From NCBI RefSeq assembly GCF_001682855.1, contig NZ_MAQW01000032.1, positions 214,199 to 278,198 of the forward strand: a stretch of DNA of 64,000 nt, read 5' to 3'. Position 1 is the stretch's first letter, and every line of letters begins with the position of its first letter. The stretch comes from Bacillus sp. FJAT-27264 (GTDB lineage Bacteria; Bacillota; Bacilli; Paenibacillales; Paenibacillaceae). The position numbers were made by a program, and so were the translations under genes. Shown here in pieces: positions 1 through 7,804 of this stretch. The notes beneath the pieces were generated by a model. That model ran no database searches and had not been told where the DNA came from. It worked only from the letters and a program-made list of their open reading frames with translations.

Positions 1-290
1 CGTCGGCTCTGGGCTAGGCTCCGCCGAAGGTTCAGGTGAGGCCGTAGCAGACGGAGTCGGGCTAGGCCCTTTAGACGGCTCAGGCGAAGCCGTTGGCGTC
101 GGCTCTGGGCTAGGCTCTACCGAAGGTTCAGGTGAGGCCGTAGCAGACGGAGTCGGGCTGGGTCCTGTAGACGGCTCAGGCGAAGCCGTTGGTGTCGGCC
201 CAGTGCTAGGCTCTACTGATGGTTCAGGTGAGGCCGTAGCAGACGGAGTCGGGCTAGGTCCTGTAGACGGCTCAGGCGAAGCCGTCGGCT
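1..290. repeat. 96-bp coding tandem repeat (Pro/Ser/Thr/Glu-rich)
   Basis: Three near-identical 96-bp units start at 1, 97 and 193, the last degenerating near 283-290. Each encodes about 32 residues of a T-A-S-P-E-P-S-T/V-G/E-P pattern on the minus strand. The unit length is a multiple of three, so copy-number change keeps the frame. It forms the stalk-like tail of the surface protein. Confidence 0.85.
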
Positions 291-762
291 CCGGTGTCCC
301 CGAAGCGGTGAATTCAAAAGCTACCGTAGTCTGCTTCCCTTGGTATTCGTTGCCGGCCTCCCATGGGAACGTGACATCCATGATGATGGATTCCTGACCG
401 CCTCCGGCCAGCGATCCTACTGCTACTCTTCCGGGTGCTTCGCTCATCACCCCGGAATAAAGGATTACTCCCCCTTTTTCAAGGGTCATCTGCAGGATTT
501 TGTACAACTCAGCGTCGCCGGACCTGAATTTAAAGTCTACATAATAATTAAAGTCCTCATTACCCTCATTAATAATCGTGTAGTCAGAGCGCATCTGATC
601 GCCAGGCTTCATATTGCTCATGGTTGCTGTGCTCGTCGTATGCGAATTCACTTTAAGTTTAATGGTGTCCTGCGCGCTTGCCCCACCCGCATGCCAGATG
701 ACACCTGCCAGAATAATCAGGGCATACGCAGCTATAAAGGCCGAGCGATATTTCTTGATCAC
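1..762 (-). CDS. TasA/camelysin-like secreted surface protein, C-terminus cut by window edge
   Basis: Read on the minus strand from a GTG at 762-760, preceded by GAGAGGAG. The frame stays open for 254 codons to base 1, so the 3' end lies outside the window. Residues 1-30 are a signal peptide (MIKKYRSAF, a hydrophobic core, then a likely cleavage after ASA). Residues 31-155 resemble the TasA/CalY (camelysin) fold of Paenibacillus surface proteins, with motifs such as MKPGDQM, INEGNEDFNYYVDF and FPWEAGNEYQGK. From about residue 158 a Thr-Ala-Ser-Pro-Glu-Pro-Ser repeat begins and runs off the edge. Such tails often lead to an LPXTG anchor, but that part is not visible. A biofilm-matrix or cell-wall role is inference; the family assignment is moderately sure. 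Confidence 0.72.
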   Translation of the reverse strand, partial: MIKKYRSAFIAAYALIILAGVIWHAGGASAQDTIKLKVNSHTTSTATMSNMKPGDQMRSDYTIINEGNEDFNYYVDFKFRSGDAELYKILQMTLEKGGVILYSGVMSEAPGRVAVGSLAGGGQESIIMDVTFPWEAGNEYQGKQTTVAFEFTASGTPEPTASPEPSTGPSPTPSATASPEPSVEPSTGPTPTASPEPSTGPSPTPSATASPEPSVEPSPEPTPTASPEPSKGPSPTPSATASPEPSAEPSPEPT

Positions 763-874
763 AGTCTTCGCTCCTCTCACTTGGGGCCCTTTGCCATGTG
801 CATAGACAAACTATGTCGGTACCCGCCAAAATACGCTGTTGATTAACGCATATATCCTCATACTTTGTCGAAAG

Positions 875-894
875 GTAGTTCTTTATAGAACTAC
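875..894. promoter_or_regulatory. Inverted repeat in surface-protein leader
   Basis: GTAGTTCT-TTAT-AGAACTAC is an 8-bp perfect inverted repeat. It lies between the predicted minus-strand promoter (977-1005) and the GTG start at 762, so it is an operator or a 5'-UTR hairpin. The binding factor is unknown. The rest of 763-1020 shows no gene. Confidence 0.45.
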
Positions 895-976
895 TAATAA
901 TGAACCAGATTAACCGTTCTTCCTATCCGTGATCCTTTGGTGCACAGAGTAGAAGATATAATGAACACAATTGTTC

Positions 977-1005
977 GTTATAGCGAATAACTAAAGTATA
1001 ATCAA
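977..1005 (-). promoter_or_regulatory. Sigma-A-like promoter for the surface-protein gene
   Basis: On the minus strand TTGATT (1005-1000) and TATAAC (982-977) are separated by exactly 17 bases. This would give a 5' leader of about 205 bases before the GTG at 762. Confidence 0.5.
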
Positions 1006-1020
1006 AAAGCGATATAAAGA

Positions 1021-1063
1021 AAAATGACCAATTTCAAGTGTTATACCTGAAATTGGTCATTTT
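1021..1063 (-). terminator. Intrinsic terminator after the flavin monooxygenase
   Basis: A 16-bp stem (AAAATGACCAATTTCA with its complement at 1048-1063) is followed on the minus strand by a T-rich run. It lies downstream of the gene ending at 1170. Confidence 0.8.
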
Positions 1064-1169
1064 CTAATCATTATATACTTTTATTGAGTGATTCCTCTTG
1101 TTACCTCTTTATTTTTAGGAATTACACCAGCTAAGGTGTATTTTATTGAGAACAGATCCCTAAGTGTGA

Positions 1170-2183
1170 TTAGCTCTCCTTGATGGCTTCGGCCACCAGC
1201 TCATAGGAATGCAGTCGTGCCGCATGGTCATAGACCTGTGAAGCGATGATCCATTCGTCCGCATCCGTTTCTTCGAGAATCTGCTGCAGTCTTTCCTTGA
1301 TGGCAGACTTGTCTCCGGCAATGGAATACTTCCCTTTGTCGAGAAGGATAGCTTTCTCGTGCGGGGTCCAGAGCTCATCCATGCTGTCAACCGGTGGCTG
1401 AAGCTTCCCGGTTCGTCCGCGGATCAGATTCAGGAATTGCTGCTGCTGCGAGGTAGCGAGCCGGCGGGCTTCCTGCACGGTATCTGCTGCTGTAATGCCG
1501 AGACCGACCATAACATGCGGTTTCTCCAGTACTTCAGACGGCCGGAAGCTGCTGCGGTACAGATGCAATGCAGGCAACAGATATTCTGGTGCAAAATGGC
1601 TGGCGAATGCGAATGGCAGGCCCAATTGACCAGCCAATCTGGCGCTGAAGCCGCTGGAGCCTAGCAGCCAGATCGGAACGTTCTGGCCTTCGCCAGGAAC
1701 GGCGCGTACACCTGCCGGGCGGAACTCCGTGCCGTTCGGATCGAAGTAGGCTCGCAGCTCGCTAAGCTGCTCGGGAAAATCGCTCCCGTCGCTGCCAAGT
1801 CCCCGGCGCAGGGCGCGGGAAGCAGGTTGATCCGAGCCAGGGGCCCGGCCGAGGCCTAGATCAATACGGCCTGGATATAAGGATTCCAGCGTGCCGAATT
1901 GCTCGGCAATGGTGAGAGGGGCGTGGTTGGGCAGCATGATGCCGCCTGAACCGACACGAATCGTCTTAGTGCCAGCTGCCACATGGCTGATTACAAGCGA
2001 TGTCGCGGAGCTGGCAATACCGGGCATATTATGATGCTCGGCCAGCCAATAGCGGTGATAACCCCAATCTTCGGCATGGCGAGCCAGGTCGAGTGAATTA
2101 TGAAAAGAATCGCGTGCTGAGCCGCCTTCAACAATCGGGGCCAGATCCAGCACAGAGATACGAACGTCCTGAAGTTTTTTCAA
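1170..2183 (-). CDS. LLM-class flavin-dependent monooxygenase (luciferase-like, MsnO8 type)
   Basis: A 337-residue single-domain protein with the bacterial-luciferase TIM-barrel pattern. Early motifs are SVLDLAPI, YWLAEHHNMPGIASSAT and the glycine-rich GSGGIMLPNHAPLTIAEQF, then GRIDLGLGRAPGSD. These features are typical of small LLM-class FMN-dependent oxidoreductases that use reduced flavin on unknown substrates. The start is set at the TTG at 2183, because GGAGGG lies 7 bases upstream; an ATG 19 codons further up lacks a ribosome site and adds an unconserved tail. The gene stands alone with its own terminator. The substrate cannot be deduced. Confidence 0.85.
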   Translation of the reverse strand: MKKLQDVRISVLDLAPIVEGGSARDSFHNSLDLARHAEDWGYHRYWLAEHHNMPGIASSATSLVISHVAAGTKTIRVGSGGIMLPNHAPLTIAEQFGTLESLYPGRIDLGLGRAPGSDQPASRALRRGLGSDGSDFPEQLSELRAYFDPNGTEFRPAGVRAVPGEGQNVPIWLLGSSGFSARLAGQLGLPFAFASHFAPEYLLPALHLYRSSFRPSEVLEKPHVMVGLGITAADTVQEARRLATSQQQQFLNLIRGRTGKLQPPVDSMDELWTPHEKAILLDKGKYSIAGDKSAIKERLQQILEETDADEWIIASQVYDHAARLHSYELVAEAIKES

Positions 2184-2386
2184 GTATAATCCCTCCCATA
2201 CTATTGGTAACAGTATTTGCAATGCTGTGCGGAGATACACAGGACATTATATCATGATTAATTATAATTTACACACTTCAAGTAAGTTAATTGCTTTTTG
2301 AAATTTGGGGTCTTCACGACGAGACGCCAGGTATATAAGATGAACAAAAGAATATGACAAAAAGCGAGAAGGAGCGGAGGGGGAAG

Positions 2387-2491
2387 TTTGGAACTGTAGG
2401 AGCGAAGCGCTCGTCTTTGTCTCCAGATTTTATCCGCGAATAGCGGTATAATCCAAAAAAATCTGGAGACAACAACGGCCGGAAGTCCAAA
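2387..2491. ncRNA. Structured multi-stem intergenic element (possible Paenibacillus repeat or RNA)
   Basis: Nested complementary segments enclose about 105 bases. An outer stem joins GTTTGGA (2387) to TCCAAAC (2485-2491). A side hairpin pairs GAGCG with CGCTC near 2400-2413. A long inner stem pairs TTGTCTCCAGATTTT (from about 2418) with its complement ending near 2472. An apical hairpin pairs CCGC with GCGG. Short open frames cross it but have no ribosome site and merely reflect the symmetry. It lies between the flavin monooxygenase and the LacI gene, transcribed away from each other. I do not recognise a named RNA family. It may be a dispersed repeat. Confidence 0.5.
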
Positions 2492-2579
2492 CATTCCACC
2501 GTAGTGACGACCGAGCTTTACGTTCGGATCTTAAGTTCGTCTTAAATAATATATTTTTGAAAGCGATTAACAAATGTAC

Positions 2580-2608
2580 TTGTCAATTTTAAACAGCCTT
2601 GCTATAAT
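2580..2608 (+). promoter_or_regulatory. Sigma-A promoter of the LacI regulator gene
   Basis: TTGTCA (2580-2585), a 17-base spacer and a perfect TATAAT (2603-2608). A weak catabolite-responsive element, TGAAAGCGATTAAC at 2558-2571, lies just upstream and differs from consensus at its last two bases. Confidence 0.75.
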
Positions 2609-2611
2609 CCC

Positions 2612-2629
2612 CTTGAAAAGGTTTTCTAA
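2612..2629. promoter_or_regulatory. LacI operator 1 (autoregulatory)
   Basis: CTTGAAAAGGTTTTCTAA overlaps the expected start of transcription. It matches the perfect 18-bp palindrome at 3676-3693 with few changes, suggesting that the regulator encoded just downstream controls itself. Confidence 0.6.
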
Positions 2630-2645
2630 AAAGGAAGTATCCAAA

Positions 2646-3650
2646 ATGAAGCCAACAATCAGAGATGTGGCCAGGATGGCCGAAGTATCCATCAGTACCG
2701 TATCCAGGGTGATGAATTCCCCCGATTCGGTGGTGGAGAGCAAGCGTAAGCGGGTCATGGATGCAGTACAGAAGCTGCAATACCAGCCCAACGCTTTTGC
2801 ACGCGGTCTGATCTACAAGAAATCTTTCACACTGGGCCTGTTAATACCGGATATCGAGAACCTCTATTTTGCGGGAATTATCCGGGGTATGCAGGATGCA
2901 TGCATTAAGCTGGGTTACAGCCTGATGATCTGCAACACAGACCGTGACAAGGAACGCCTGTTGTCCTACATTGATAACTTCTATGAGAAGCAGGTGGACG
3001 GTATTGTGTTCGCCAGTGACGTTCTTTACCCCGAGTATTACGAGAAGCTTGTCGGCTGCCGTATTCCTTTTGTACTCTTGTCCTCCCACACCTACGACTA
3101 TGAAATTCCCTCTGTTGAGGTCGATGACGAAGCGGCTGCCTATGATGCGGTAAAATTCCTGATTGAGCTTGGCCACAAGGAAGTTGGCATGATTGGCTTC
3201 AACCATGACAATTCCATCGCCGGTCCACCACGTTATGAAGGATTCATCAGGGCCTTAACGGAATATGGTCTTGAGCAGAATATCGGCAAAATCAGATACG
3301 CCAATCATCGTTTTGAGCATGCCTACGAGGCTGCACATGAATTGTTCACGGCATATCCGGGGTTAACCGCTGTCTTCTGCGTAGCTGATGAATTTGCGAT
3401 GGGGACCATCTCTTATCTTAAAGACCGGAATATTCATGTTCCGGGCCAGGTATCCGTTGTCGGCTTTGATAACCTCAGAATGTCTAGTATGTTCATTCCG
3501 AAATTGACCACCATAGCACAGCCAATTTATGAGCTTGGCTATCGTGCCGCCGAGAAGCTGCATGAGCTGCTAGTGACCGGTTCGGTTGCTATTCTGCGAG
3601 AAAGAATGGATCACAGACTGATCGTGAGGGAATCCTCAAGGGAAAAATGA
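2646..3650 (+). CDS. LacI-family transcriptional regulator of the adjacent sugar ABC importer
   Basis: 334 residues. An N-terminal LacI helix-turn-helix (TIRDVARMAEVSISTVSRVM, about residues 3-22) and a hinge helix are followed by a periplasmic-binding-protein-like effector domain (LGLLIPDIENLYFAGIIRGMQ; later VSVVGFDNLRMSSMFIPKLTTI). The start is the ATG at 2646, which begins the conserved HTH and follows AAGGAAG. An in-frame ATG at 2574 lies upstream of the promoter's -35 box and is rejected. The gene is followed on the same strand by a binding protein and two permeases. Three matching operators, in its own promoter, behind it and in the importer leader, make local control likely. The effector is probably an alpha-glucoside (inference). 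Confidence 0.9.
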   Translation: MKPTIRDVARMAEVSISTVSRVMNSPDSVVESKRKRVMDAVQKLQYQPNAFARGLIYKKSFTLGLLIPDIENLYFAGIIRGMQDACIKLGYSLMICNTDRDKERLLSYIDNFYEKQVDGIVFASDVLYPEYYEKLVGCRIPFVLLSSHTYDYEIPSVEVDDEAAAYDAVKFLIELGHKEVGMIGFNHDNSIAGPPRYEGFIRALTEYGLEQNIGKIRYANHRFEHAYEAAHELFTAYPGLTAVFCVADEFAMGTISYLKDRNIHVPGQVSVVGFDNLRMSSMFIPKLTTIAQPIYELGYRAAEKLHELLVTGSVAILRERMDHRLIVRESSREK

Positions 3651-3675
3651 ATGGTGACATTCTTTTTTCGTCTAT

Positions 3676-3693
3676 TTTGAAAAGCTTTTCAAA
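3676..3693. promoter_or_regulatory. LacI operator 2, perfect 18-bp palindrome
   Basis: TTTGAAAAGCTTTTCAAA is perfectly self-complementary. It sits between the LacI gene and the importer, and resembles the sites at 2612 and 3882. Confidence 0.65.
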
Positions 3694-3811
3694 TAAATAA
3701 CCAAACTATACGCATGGCATTCTCTTCTCCTACCCCACCATGAATTACACCCTAATATACTTTAGAATTTTTAATAAATAGATCCTTACGAGCGCACTCA
3801 TCATGGAACAA

Positions 3812-3840
3812 TATCAAAATGTAAGCGCTATTATTATAAT
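3812..3840 (+). promoter_or_regulatory. Putative importer promoter overlapped by a cre site
   Basis: TATAAT at 3835-3840 has only a weak -35 (TATCAA at 3812). Between them TGTAAGCGCTATTA (3820-3833) matches the CcpA catabolite-responsive consensus at all but one of the fixed positions. The arrangement suggests carbon-catabolite repression of the importer. Confidence 0.5.
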
Positions 3841-3881
3841 TACTGTGTAATTTGGCTATTTGAGTACGGTAATATCCATAT

Positions 3882-3899
3882 TTTGAAAACCTTTGCAAG
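3882..3899. promoter_or_regulatory. LacI operator 3 in the importer leader
   Basis: TTTGAAAACCTTTGCAAG keeps the left half of the perfect operator and most of the right half. It lies about 40 bases downstream of the -10 box, which would suit a roadblock. Confidence 0.5.
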
Positions 3900-3935
3900 G
3901 AGGTGATCCGGGAAAGCTGGTAGCGTTTAGCTACC
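3897..3935 (+). promoter_or_regulatory. Full-length Shine-Dalgarno in the 5' leader (stabiliser type) with a small hairpin
   Basis: AAGGAGGTGATCC (3897-3909) is complementary to the 16S rRNA 3' tail over 13 bases, yet no credible gene starts after it: the overlapping GTG frame ends within seven codons. A hairpin GGTAGC-GTTTA-GCTACC (3919-3935) follows. The importer start lies about 80 bases further on. This resembles the STAB-SD of Bacillus cry3A leaders, where a bound 30S subunit protects mRNA from 5' decay. Confidence 0.55.
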
Positions 3936-3991
3936 GGGCATGATTGACAGCAGAAAGTTCTCTAAACCACTAAAAGGGGATGTATGCAAAG

Positions 3992-5413
3992 ATGAAAAAG
4001 TCTTCAACACGCAAAGTAACTCTGCCTCTCGTACTCTGTTTGTCCTTCGCTATGATGTTAAGCGCATGTGGCGGCAACAGCAATAACGGAGCGGCATCAA
4101 CAGATCCTCCGGCAAAAACCAACAATCAGGCGGATAACACCCCGGATTCAACAAATTCAGGTACAGACACCACGGTGGGATCACCGCTGGATTTAGCGAT
4201 GAAAGGTGAATATAAAGGGACCAATGTCACCGTGTTTGGACCGTTCGTCGATGCCGACCAGGTGAAATTCGAGAATAGTATCAAAGAGTTTGAAGAGAAG
4301 ACTGGCATCGATATCCAATATGAGGGCTCCAAAGAATTTGAAGCGACGATTAACATCCGAGTAGACGGTGGTAACGCGCCTGATATCGCTGATTTCCCGC
4401 AGCCGGGGCTACTTGCCGCCATCGCCAAAACTGGGAAGGTCATTGATCTGACCAATGTGCTGGACCAGGAAAAGATGAAAACCAACTACAACAAGAGCTG
4501 GCTGGATATGTCTATGATGGACGGCAAAGACGGCAAGATTATGGCCGGTATCTGGAATCGCAGTAACGTGAAGAGCCTGGTGTGGTATCCGAAGAAGCAA
4601 TTTGACGAAGCCGGCTACAAGGTCCCTGAGACATGGGATGAGATGATGGCCCTCACGGAGCAGATCGCCAAGGACGGTGACCCTGCCTGGACCATTGGTA
4701 TCGAGAGTGGAGCGGCTACCGGCTGGGTGGCTACGGACTGGGTGGAGGATATTATGCTTCGTACCACTTCTCCGGAGAACTATGACAAGTGGGTCAAAGG
4801 CGAGCTACCGTTCACTTCCCCTGAAGTGAAGCATGCCGTGGAAGTGATGTCGAAGATCTGGATGAACAAGGATTACGTCTACGGCGGCACGAAGTCGATT
4901 GTAACTACAGCGTTTGGCGATGCGCCAAAACCGATGTTCGATAATCCGCCCAAAGCCTGGTTCCACCGTCAAGGCAATTTCATCACCAGCTTCTTCCCTG
5001 AAACTGCCAAGGTGGATGTCGATTATGACTGGTTCTACCTGCCGTCGATTGATCCTCAATACGGTAAGCCGGTTCTCGTAGCTGGAGACATATATGCGAT
5101 GTTCAATGATCGTCCGGAAGTCCGGGCTGTAATCGAATTCTTCACAACAGGTGAATCGGTCAAGAGCTGGGTTCAATCCGGCGGTATGATTGCCCCGATG
5201 AATGACGCTTCCCTGGATTGGTACAGCTCCGAGTCCGACAGACGCATGGCGAAGCTTGTTCAGGACGCATCAACCCTGCGCTTCGACGGCTCGGATCTTA
5301 TGCCGGGCAAAGTGGGCGCAGGCACCTTCTGGAAAGGCATGACCGATTATGTAAGCGGCACGGCTACACTGGATCAAGCGCTGGAGCAAATCCAGTCGGG
5401 ATGGAATAACTAA
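3992..5413 (+). CDS. Sugar ABC transporter substrate-binding lipoprotein (AglE-like)
   Basis: 473 residues. It has a type II signal peptide with lipobox LSAC at about residues 26-29, followed by a Ser/Asn/Thr-rich linker. The rest is a family-1 extracellular binding fold (VTVFGPFVDADQVKFENSIKEF, NAPDIADFPQPG, VPETWDEMMALTEQI). It would capture a sugar outside the membrane and hand it to the two downstream permeases. The pattern PFTSPEVKHAVEVMSKIW and the company of a long second permease point to the alpha-glucoside (Agl) subfamily. The start is placed at the ATG at 3992; the ATG at 3980 directly abuts the GGGG ribosome site. No ATPase is encoded here, so a shared MsmX-type ATPase elsewhere is likely. 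The substrate is inferred. Confidence 0.85.
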   Translation: MKKSSTRKVTLPLVLCLSFAMMLSACGGNSNNGAASTDPPAKTNNQADNTPDSTNSGTDTTVGSPLDLAMKGEYKGTNVTVFGPFVDADQVKFENSIKEFEEKTGIDIQYEGSKEFEATINIRVDGGNAPDIADFPQPGLLAAIAKTGKVIDLTNVLDQEKMKTNYNKSWLDMSMMDGKDGKIMAGIWNRSNVKSLVWYPKKQFDEAGYKVPETWDEMMALTEQIAKDGDPAWTIGIESGAATGWVATDWVEDIMLRTTSPENYDKWVKGELPFTSPEVKHAVEVMSKIWMNKDYVYGGTKSIVTTAFGDAPKPMFDNPPKAWFHRQGNFITSFFPETAKVDVDYDWFYLPSIDPQYGKPVLVAGDIYAMFNDRPEVRAVIEFFTTGESVKSWVQSGGMIAPMNDASLDWYSSESDRRMAKLVQDASTLRFDGSDLMPGKVGAGTFWKGMTDYVSGTATLDQALEQIQSGWNN

Positions 5414-5454
5414 TCGGAACACATAGTCACAGGACTGACTGTATGACAACAAGA

Positions 5455-5496
5455 AGAGAGGCAGGACACATCACCGTAAGCTGCCTCTCTTTTTCT
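5455..5496 (+). terminator. Intercistronic hairpin between binding protein and permease
   Basis: AGAGAGGCAG pairs with CTGCCTCTCT and is followed by TTTTCTT. Inside an operon such partial terminators commonly keep the binding protein in excess over the permeases. Confidence 0.75.
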
Positions 5497-5546
5497 TGCT
5501 TGCGAAGAGAGTTTTGCTCAGCAGAACTTATAGGAGGAAGCTAAAC

Positions 5547-6629
5547 ATGGGTGCACAAGCAAAGCAACGAATCAGTGTATCGGCGGTGTTGTTATCCCTC
5601 GGTGTATTGCTGGCCAATATCGTTGTGAATGGACTGATCTTTCTATTTTTCCGGGATTCAACGCTGAATCCACTGGTGACTGCCGTTCTTGCCGTGCTTT
5701 GGGGCGTGCTGGGCGTCTATCTGATTTACTATACATTGACCTGGGCGGTTGAGAGATACCCCGCTCATATTCGTAGGAGGGTGCTCCCCTATGTTTTTGT
5801 AGGACCTGCGGTGCTGATACTGGGCTGGCTGCTAGTGCTGCCTGCACTGCGGACGCTTTACCTAAGCTTCTTCAATGCTTCTTCGGAGAAATTCGTTGGC
5901 CTTAGCAACTATGCTGCAATCTTCAATGACCGTCTACTGGCGACGGCACTGCGAAACAATCTGCTCTGGGTGTTCGTGGGAACACTGGCCTGTGTAGTGT
6001 TGGGATTGCTGATAGCCATTCTGGCCGACCGCAGCAGCTATGAGAAAATCGCCAAAGCGATTATTTTTATGCCCATGGCGATATCTTTTGTGGCTGCAGG
6101 TGTCATTTGGAAGTTCGTGTACTATTATCAGCCGGGTGATGAACAAATCGGGTTGTTGAATGCGATCGTAACTTATTTTGGCGGTGAGCCGCAGGCATGG
6201 ACGAGTATGATTCAGCCGTGGAACAATTTCTTCCTCATCATCATCCTGGTCTGGATGCAGACGGGGTTTGCTATGGTCATATTTTCTGCAGCGATCAAGG
6301 GGGTTCCAGAAGATATTCTGGAGGCGGCGAGAGTGGATGGTGCAGGTGAGATCAAAATTTTCTTCAGCATCATTGTTCCCTTCATCTCAACCACGATCCT
6401 GACGGTCACGACCACCATTATCGTCTTTACTTTGAAAATATTTGACGTCGTCATGGTGATGACGGGAGGTCAATACGATACAGAAGTAGTAGCCACGCAG
6501 TTCTACAGACAGTTCTTCATGTACCGGAATTTTGGCTACGGCTCGACGCTGGCGATTGTCCTGCTGATAGCAGTCCTGCCGGTGATCTTCATTAATCTGC
6601 GTCAGTTCCGCAAGCAGGGGGGATTCTAA
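5547..6629 (+). CDS. Sugar ABC transporter permease 1 (AglF-like)
   Basis: 360 residues with about eight hydrophobic segments. Two extra N-terminal segments (residues 8-70) precede the usual six-helix permease core. The EAA loop reads EAARVDGAGEIKIFFSIIVP at about residues 265-285, the contact site for the ATPase. ATG 5547 is chosen because AGGAGG lies 9 bases upstream. It overlaps the next gene by one base (TAATG), so both permeases are translationally coupled. It forms the membrane channel with the next gene product. Confidence 0.9.
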   Translation: MGAQAKQRISVSAVLLSLGVLLANIVVNGLIFLFFRDSTLNPLVTAVLAVLWGVLGVYLIYYTLTWAVERYPAHIRRRVLPYVFVGPAVLILGWLLVLPALRTLYLSFFNASSEKFVGLSNYAAIFNDRLLATALRNNLLWVFVGTLACVVLGLLIAILADRSSYEKIAKAIIFMPMAISFVAAGVIWKFVYYYQPGDEQIGLLNAIVTYFGGEPQAWTSMIQPWNNFFLIIILVWMQTGFAMVIFSAAIKGVPEDILEAARVDGAGEIKIFFSIIVPFISTTILTVTTTIIVFTLKIFDVVMVMTGGQYDTEVVATQFYRQFFMYRNFGYGSTLAIVLLIAVLPVIFINLRQFRKQGGF

Positions 6630-7720
6630 TGGTTGGTAACAAGAAGAGAAAAGGCAGCAAAACGGCTGTTAACATCGTTCTGGGCATTATATGCTTCATC
6701 TGGCTGCTGCCGACGCTGGGCCTCTTCATCTCCTCCTTCCGACCGGCGGCGGATATTTTGCAAACCGGCTGGTGGAAGGTGTTCCCCCATCAGGAATGGA
6801 CAGCAGGGGAAAGCATCCAGCTCTCTAAGGATGTGGATCTGCGCCAGCCGATCGAGGTCAAGGGTAAGACGTACACAGATGACCAGTTAAAAGCAGGAGT
6901 AACGGTAGATGGTAACCGCCTAATGTGGGAGAACCGCCGGGCACGCACTCTAAACATCCAGGAGCAAGGCTGGAAGACTACGCCAGATCTGACGCTCGAG
7001 AATTACAAAAATGTGCTATCCGGCAAGGAATACAAGCTGAAGGAAGCTGATGGCAGTGAAAAGGTGCAAAAAGGCTCTGGTCTGTCACAGGCGTTCTGGA
7101 ATACGCTCACGATTGCCGTGCCGGCCACGGTGATTCCTGTGCTGATCGCCTCCTTTGCCGCCTATGCTTTCGCTTGGCTCAGGTTCCCGGGGCGTAAGAC
7201 TTTGTTCGTCACCATTATTGCGATGCTTGTAATCCCGATTCAAGTAGCGCTTATTCCCGTGCTGAAGGATTATACCGCGCTTGGGCTGAACGGAAGCTAC
7301 CTGGGAATCTGGCTAGCACATACTGCGTTCGGACTACCGCTGGTGACTTACTTTATGTACAATTTTATTAGCCAACTGCCTAAGGACCTGTTTGAGTCGG
7401 CCTTCATGGACGGGGCCAGTCATTTTACGATTTTCAGCAGACTGATTCTGCCATTGTCCGTTCCGGCTCTGGCTTCAATCGGCATCTTCCAGTTCCTATG
7501 GGTGTGGAATGATTATCTGGTGTCGCTGATCTTTATTGGTAGCCAGCCATCCGTGCAAGTTATGTCCATGAAGATCGCCGATCTTGTCGGCTCGCGCGGC
7601 AACGATTGGCATCTGCTCACCTCGGCCGCATTCATTTCTATGCTGATGCCACTGGCTATCTTCTTCCTGCTGCAAAAGTATTTTGTCAGAGGTCTCATGG
7701 GTGGGTCGATCAAAGGATAA
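6629..7720 (+). CDS. Sugar ABC transporter permease 2 with large external loop (AglG-like)
   Basis: 363 residues. The usual MalG-type core ends in an EAA loop (ESAFMDGASHFTIFSRLILP) and the C-terminus GLMGGSIKG. Between the first and second membrane segments is an unusual insertion of roughly 100 residues (about 35-145) that should face outside. Such a loop is known in AglG permeases of alpha-glucoside importers, which supports the substrate guess. The gene closes the operon ahead of a strong terminator. Confidence 0.9.
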   Translation: MVGNKKRKGSKTAVNIVLGIICFIWLLPTLGLFISSFRPAADILQTGWWKVFPHQEWTAGESIQLSKDVDLRQPIEVKGKTYTDDQLKAGVTVDGNRLMWENRRARTLNIQEQGWKTTPDLTLENYKNVLSGKEYKLKEADGSEKVQKGSGLSQAFWNTLTIAVPATVIPVLIASFAAYAFAWLRFPGRKTLFVTIIAMLVIPIQVALIPVLKDYTALGLNGSYLGIWLAHTAFGLPLVTYFMYNFISQLPKDLFESAFMDGASHFTIFSRLILPLSVPALASIGIFQFLWVWNDYLVSLIFIGSQPSVQVMSMKIADLVGSRGNDWHLLTSAAFISMLMPLAIFFLLQKYFVRGLMGGSIKG

Positions 7721-7750
7721 GTGCAGGGATAAGATAACGCTATGAGATTA

Positions 7751-7799
7751 AAAAAGGCCCCCGTCTTACTTCCCTGGTGGAAGTGCGATGGGGCCTTTT
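7751..7799. terminator. Bidirectional intrinsic terminator
   Basis: AAAAAGGCCCC pairs with GGGGCCTTTT around an inner stem (ACTTCC/GGAAGT). It separates the importer operon from the converging DinB-like gene. Confidence 0.85.
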
Positions 7800-7804
7800 G
7801 ATTG

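Noticed and set aside
203..846. Three plus-strand open frames over the start of the window
   Set aside because: They are mirror frames of the minus-strand surface-protein gene, which has a signal peptide, ribosome site and a recognisable domain.
2258..2499. Two minus-strand frames of 61 and 78 codons
   Set aside because: No ribosome site, and they cross a symmetric stem structure that explains the open frames.
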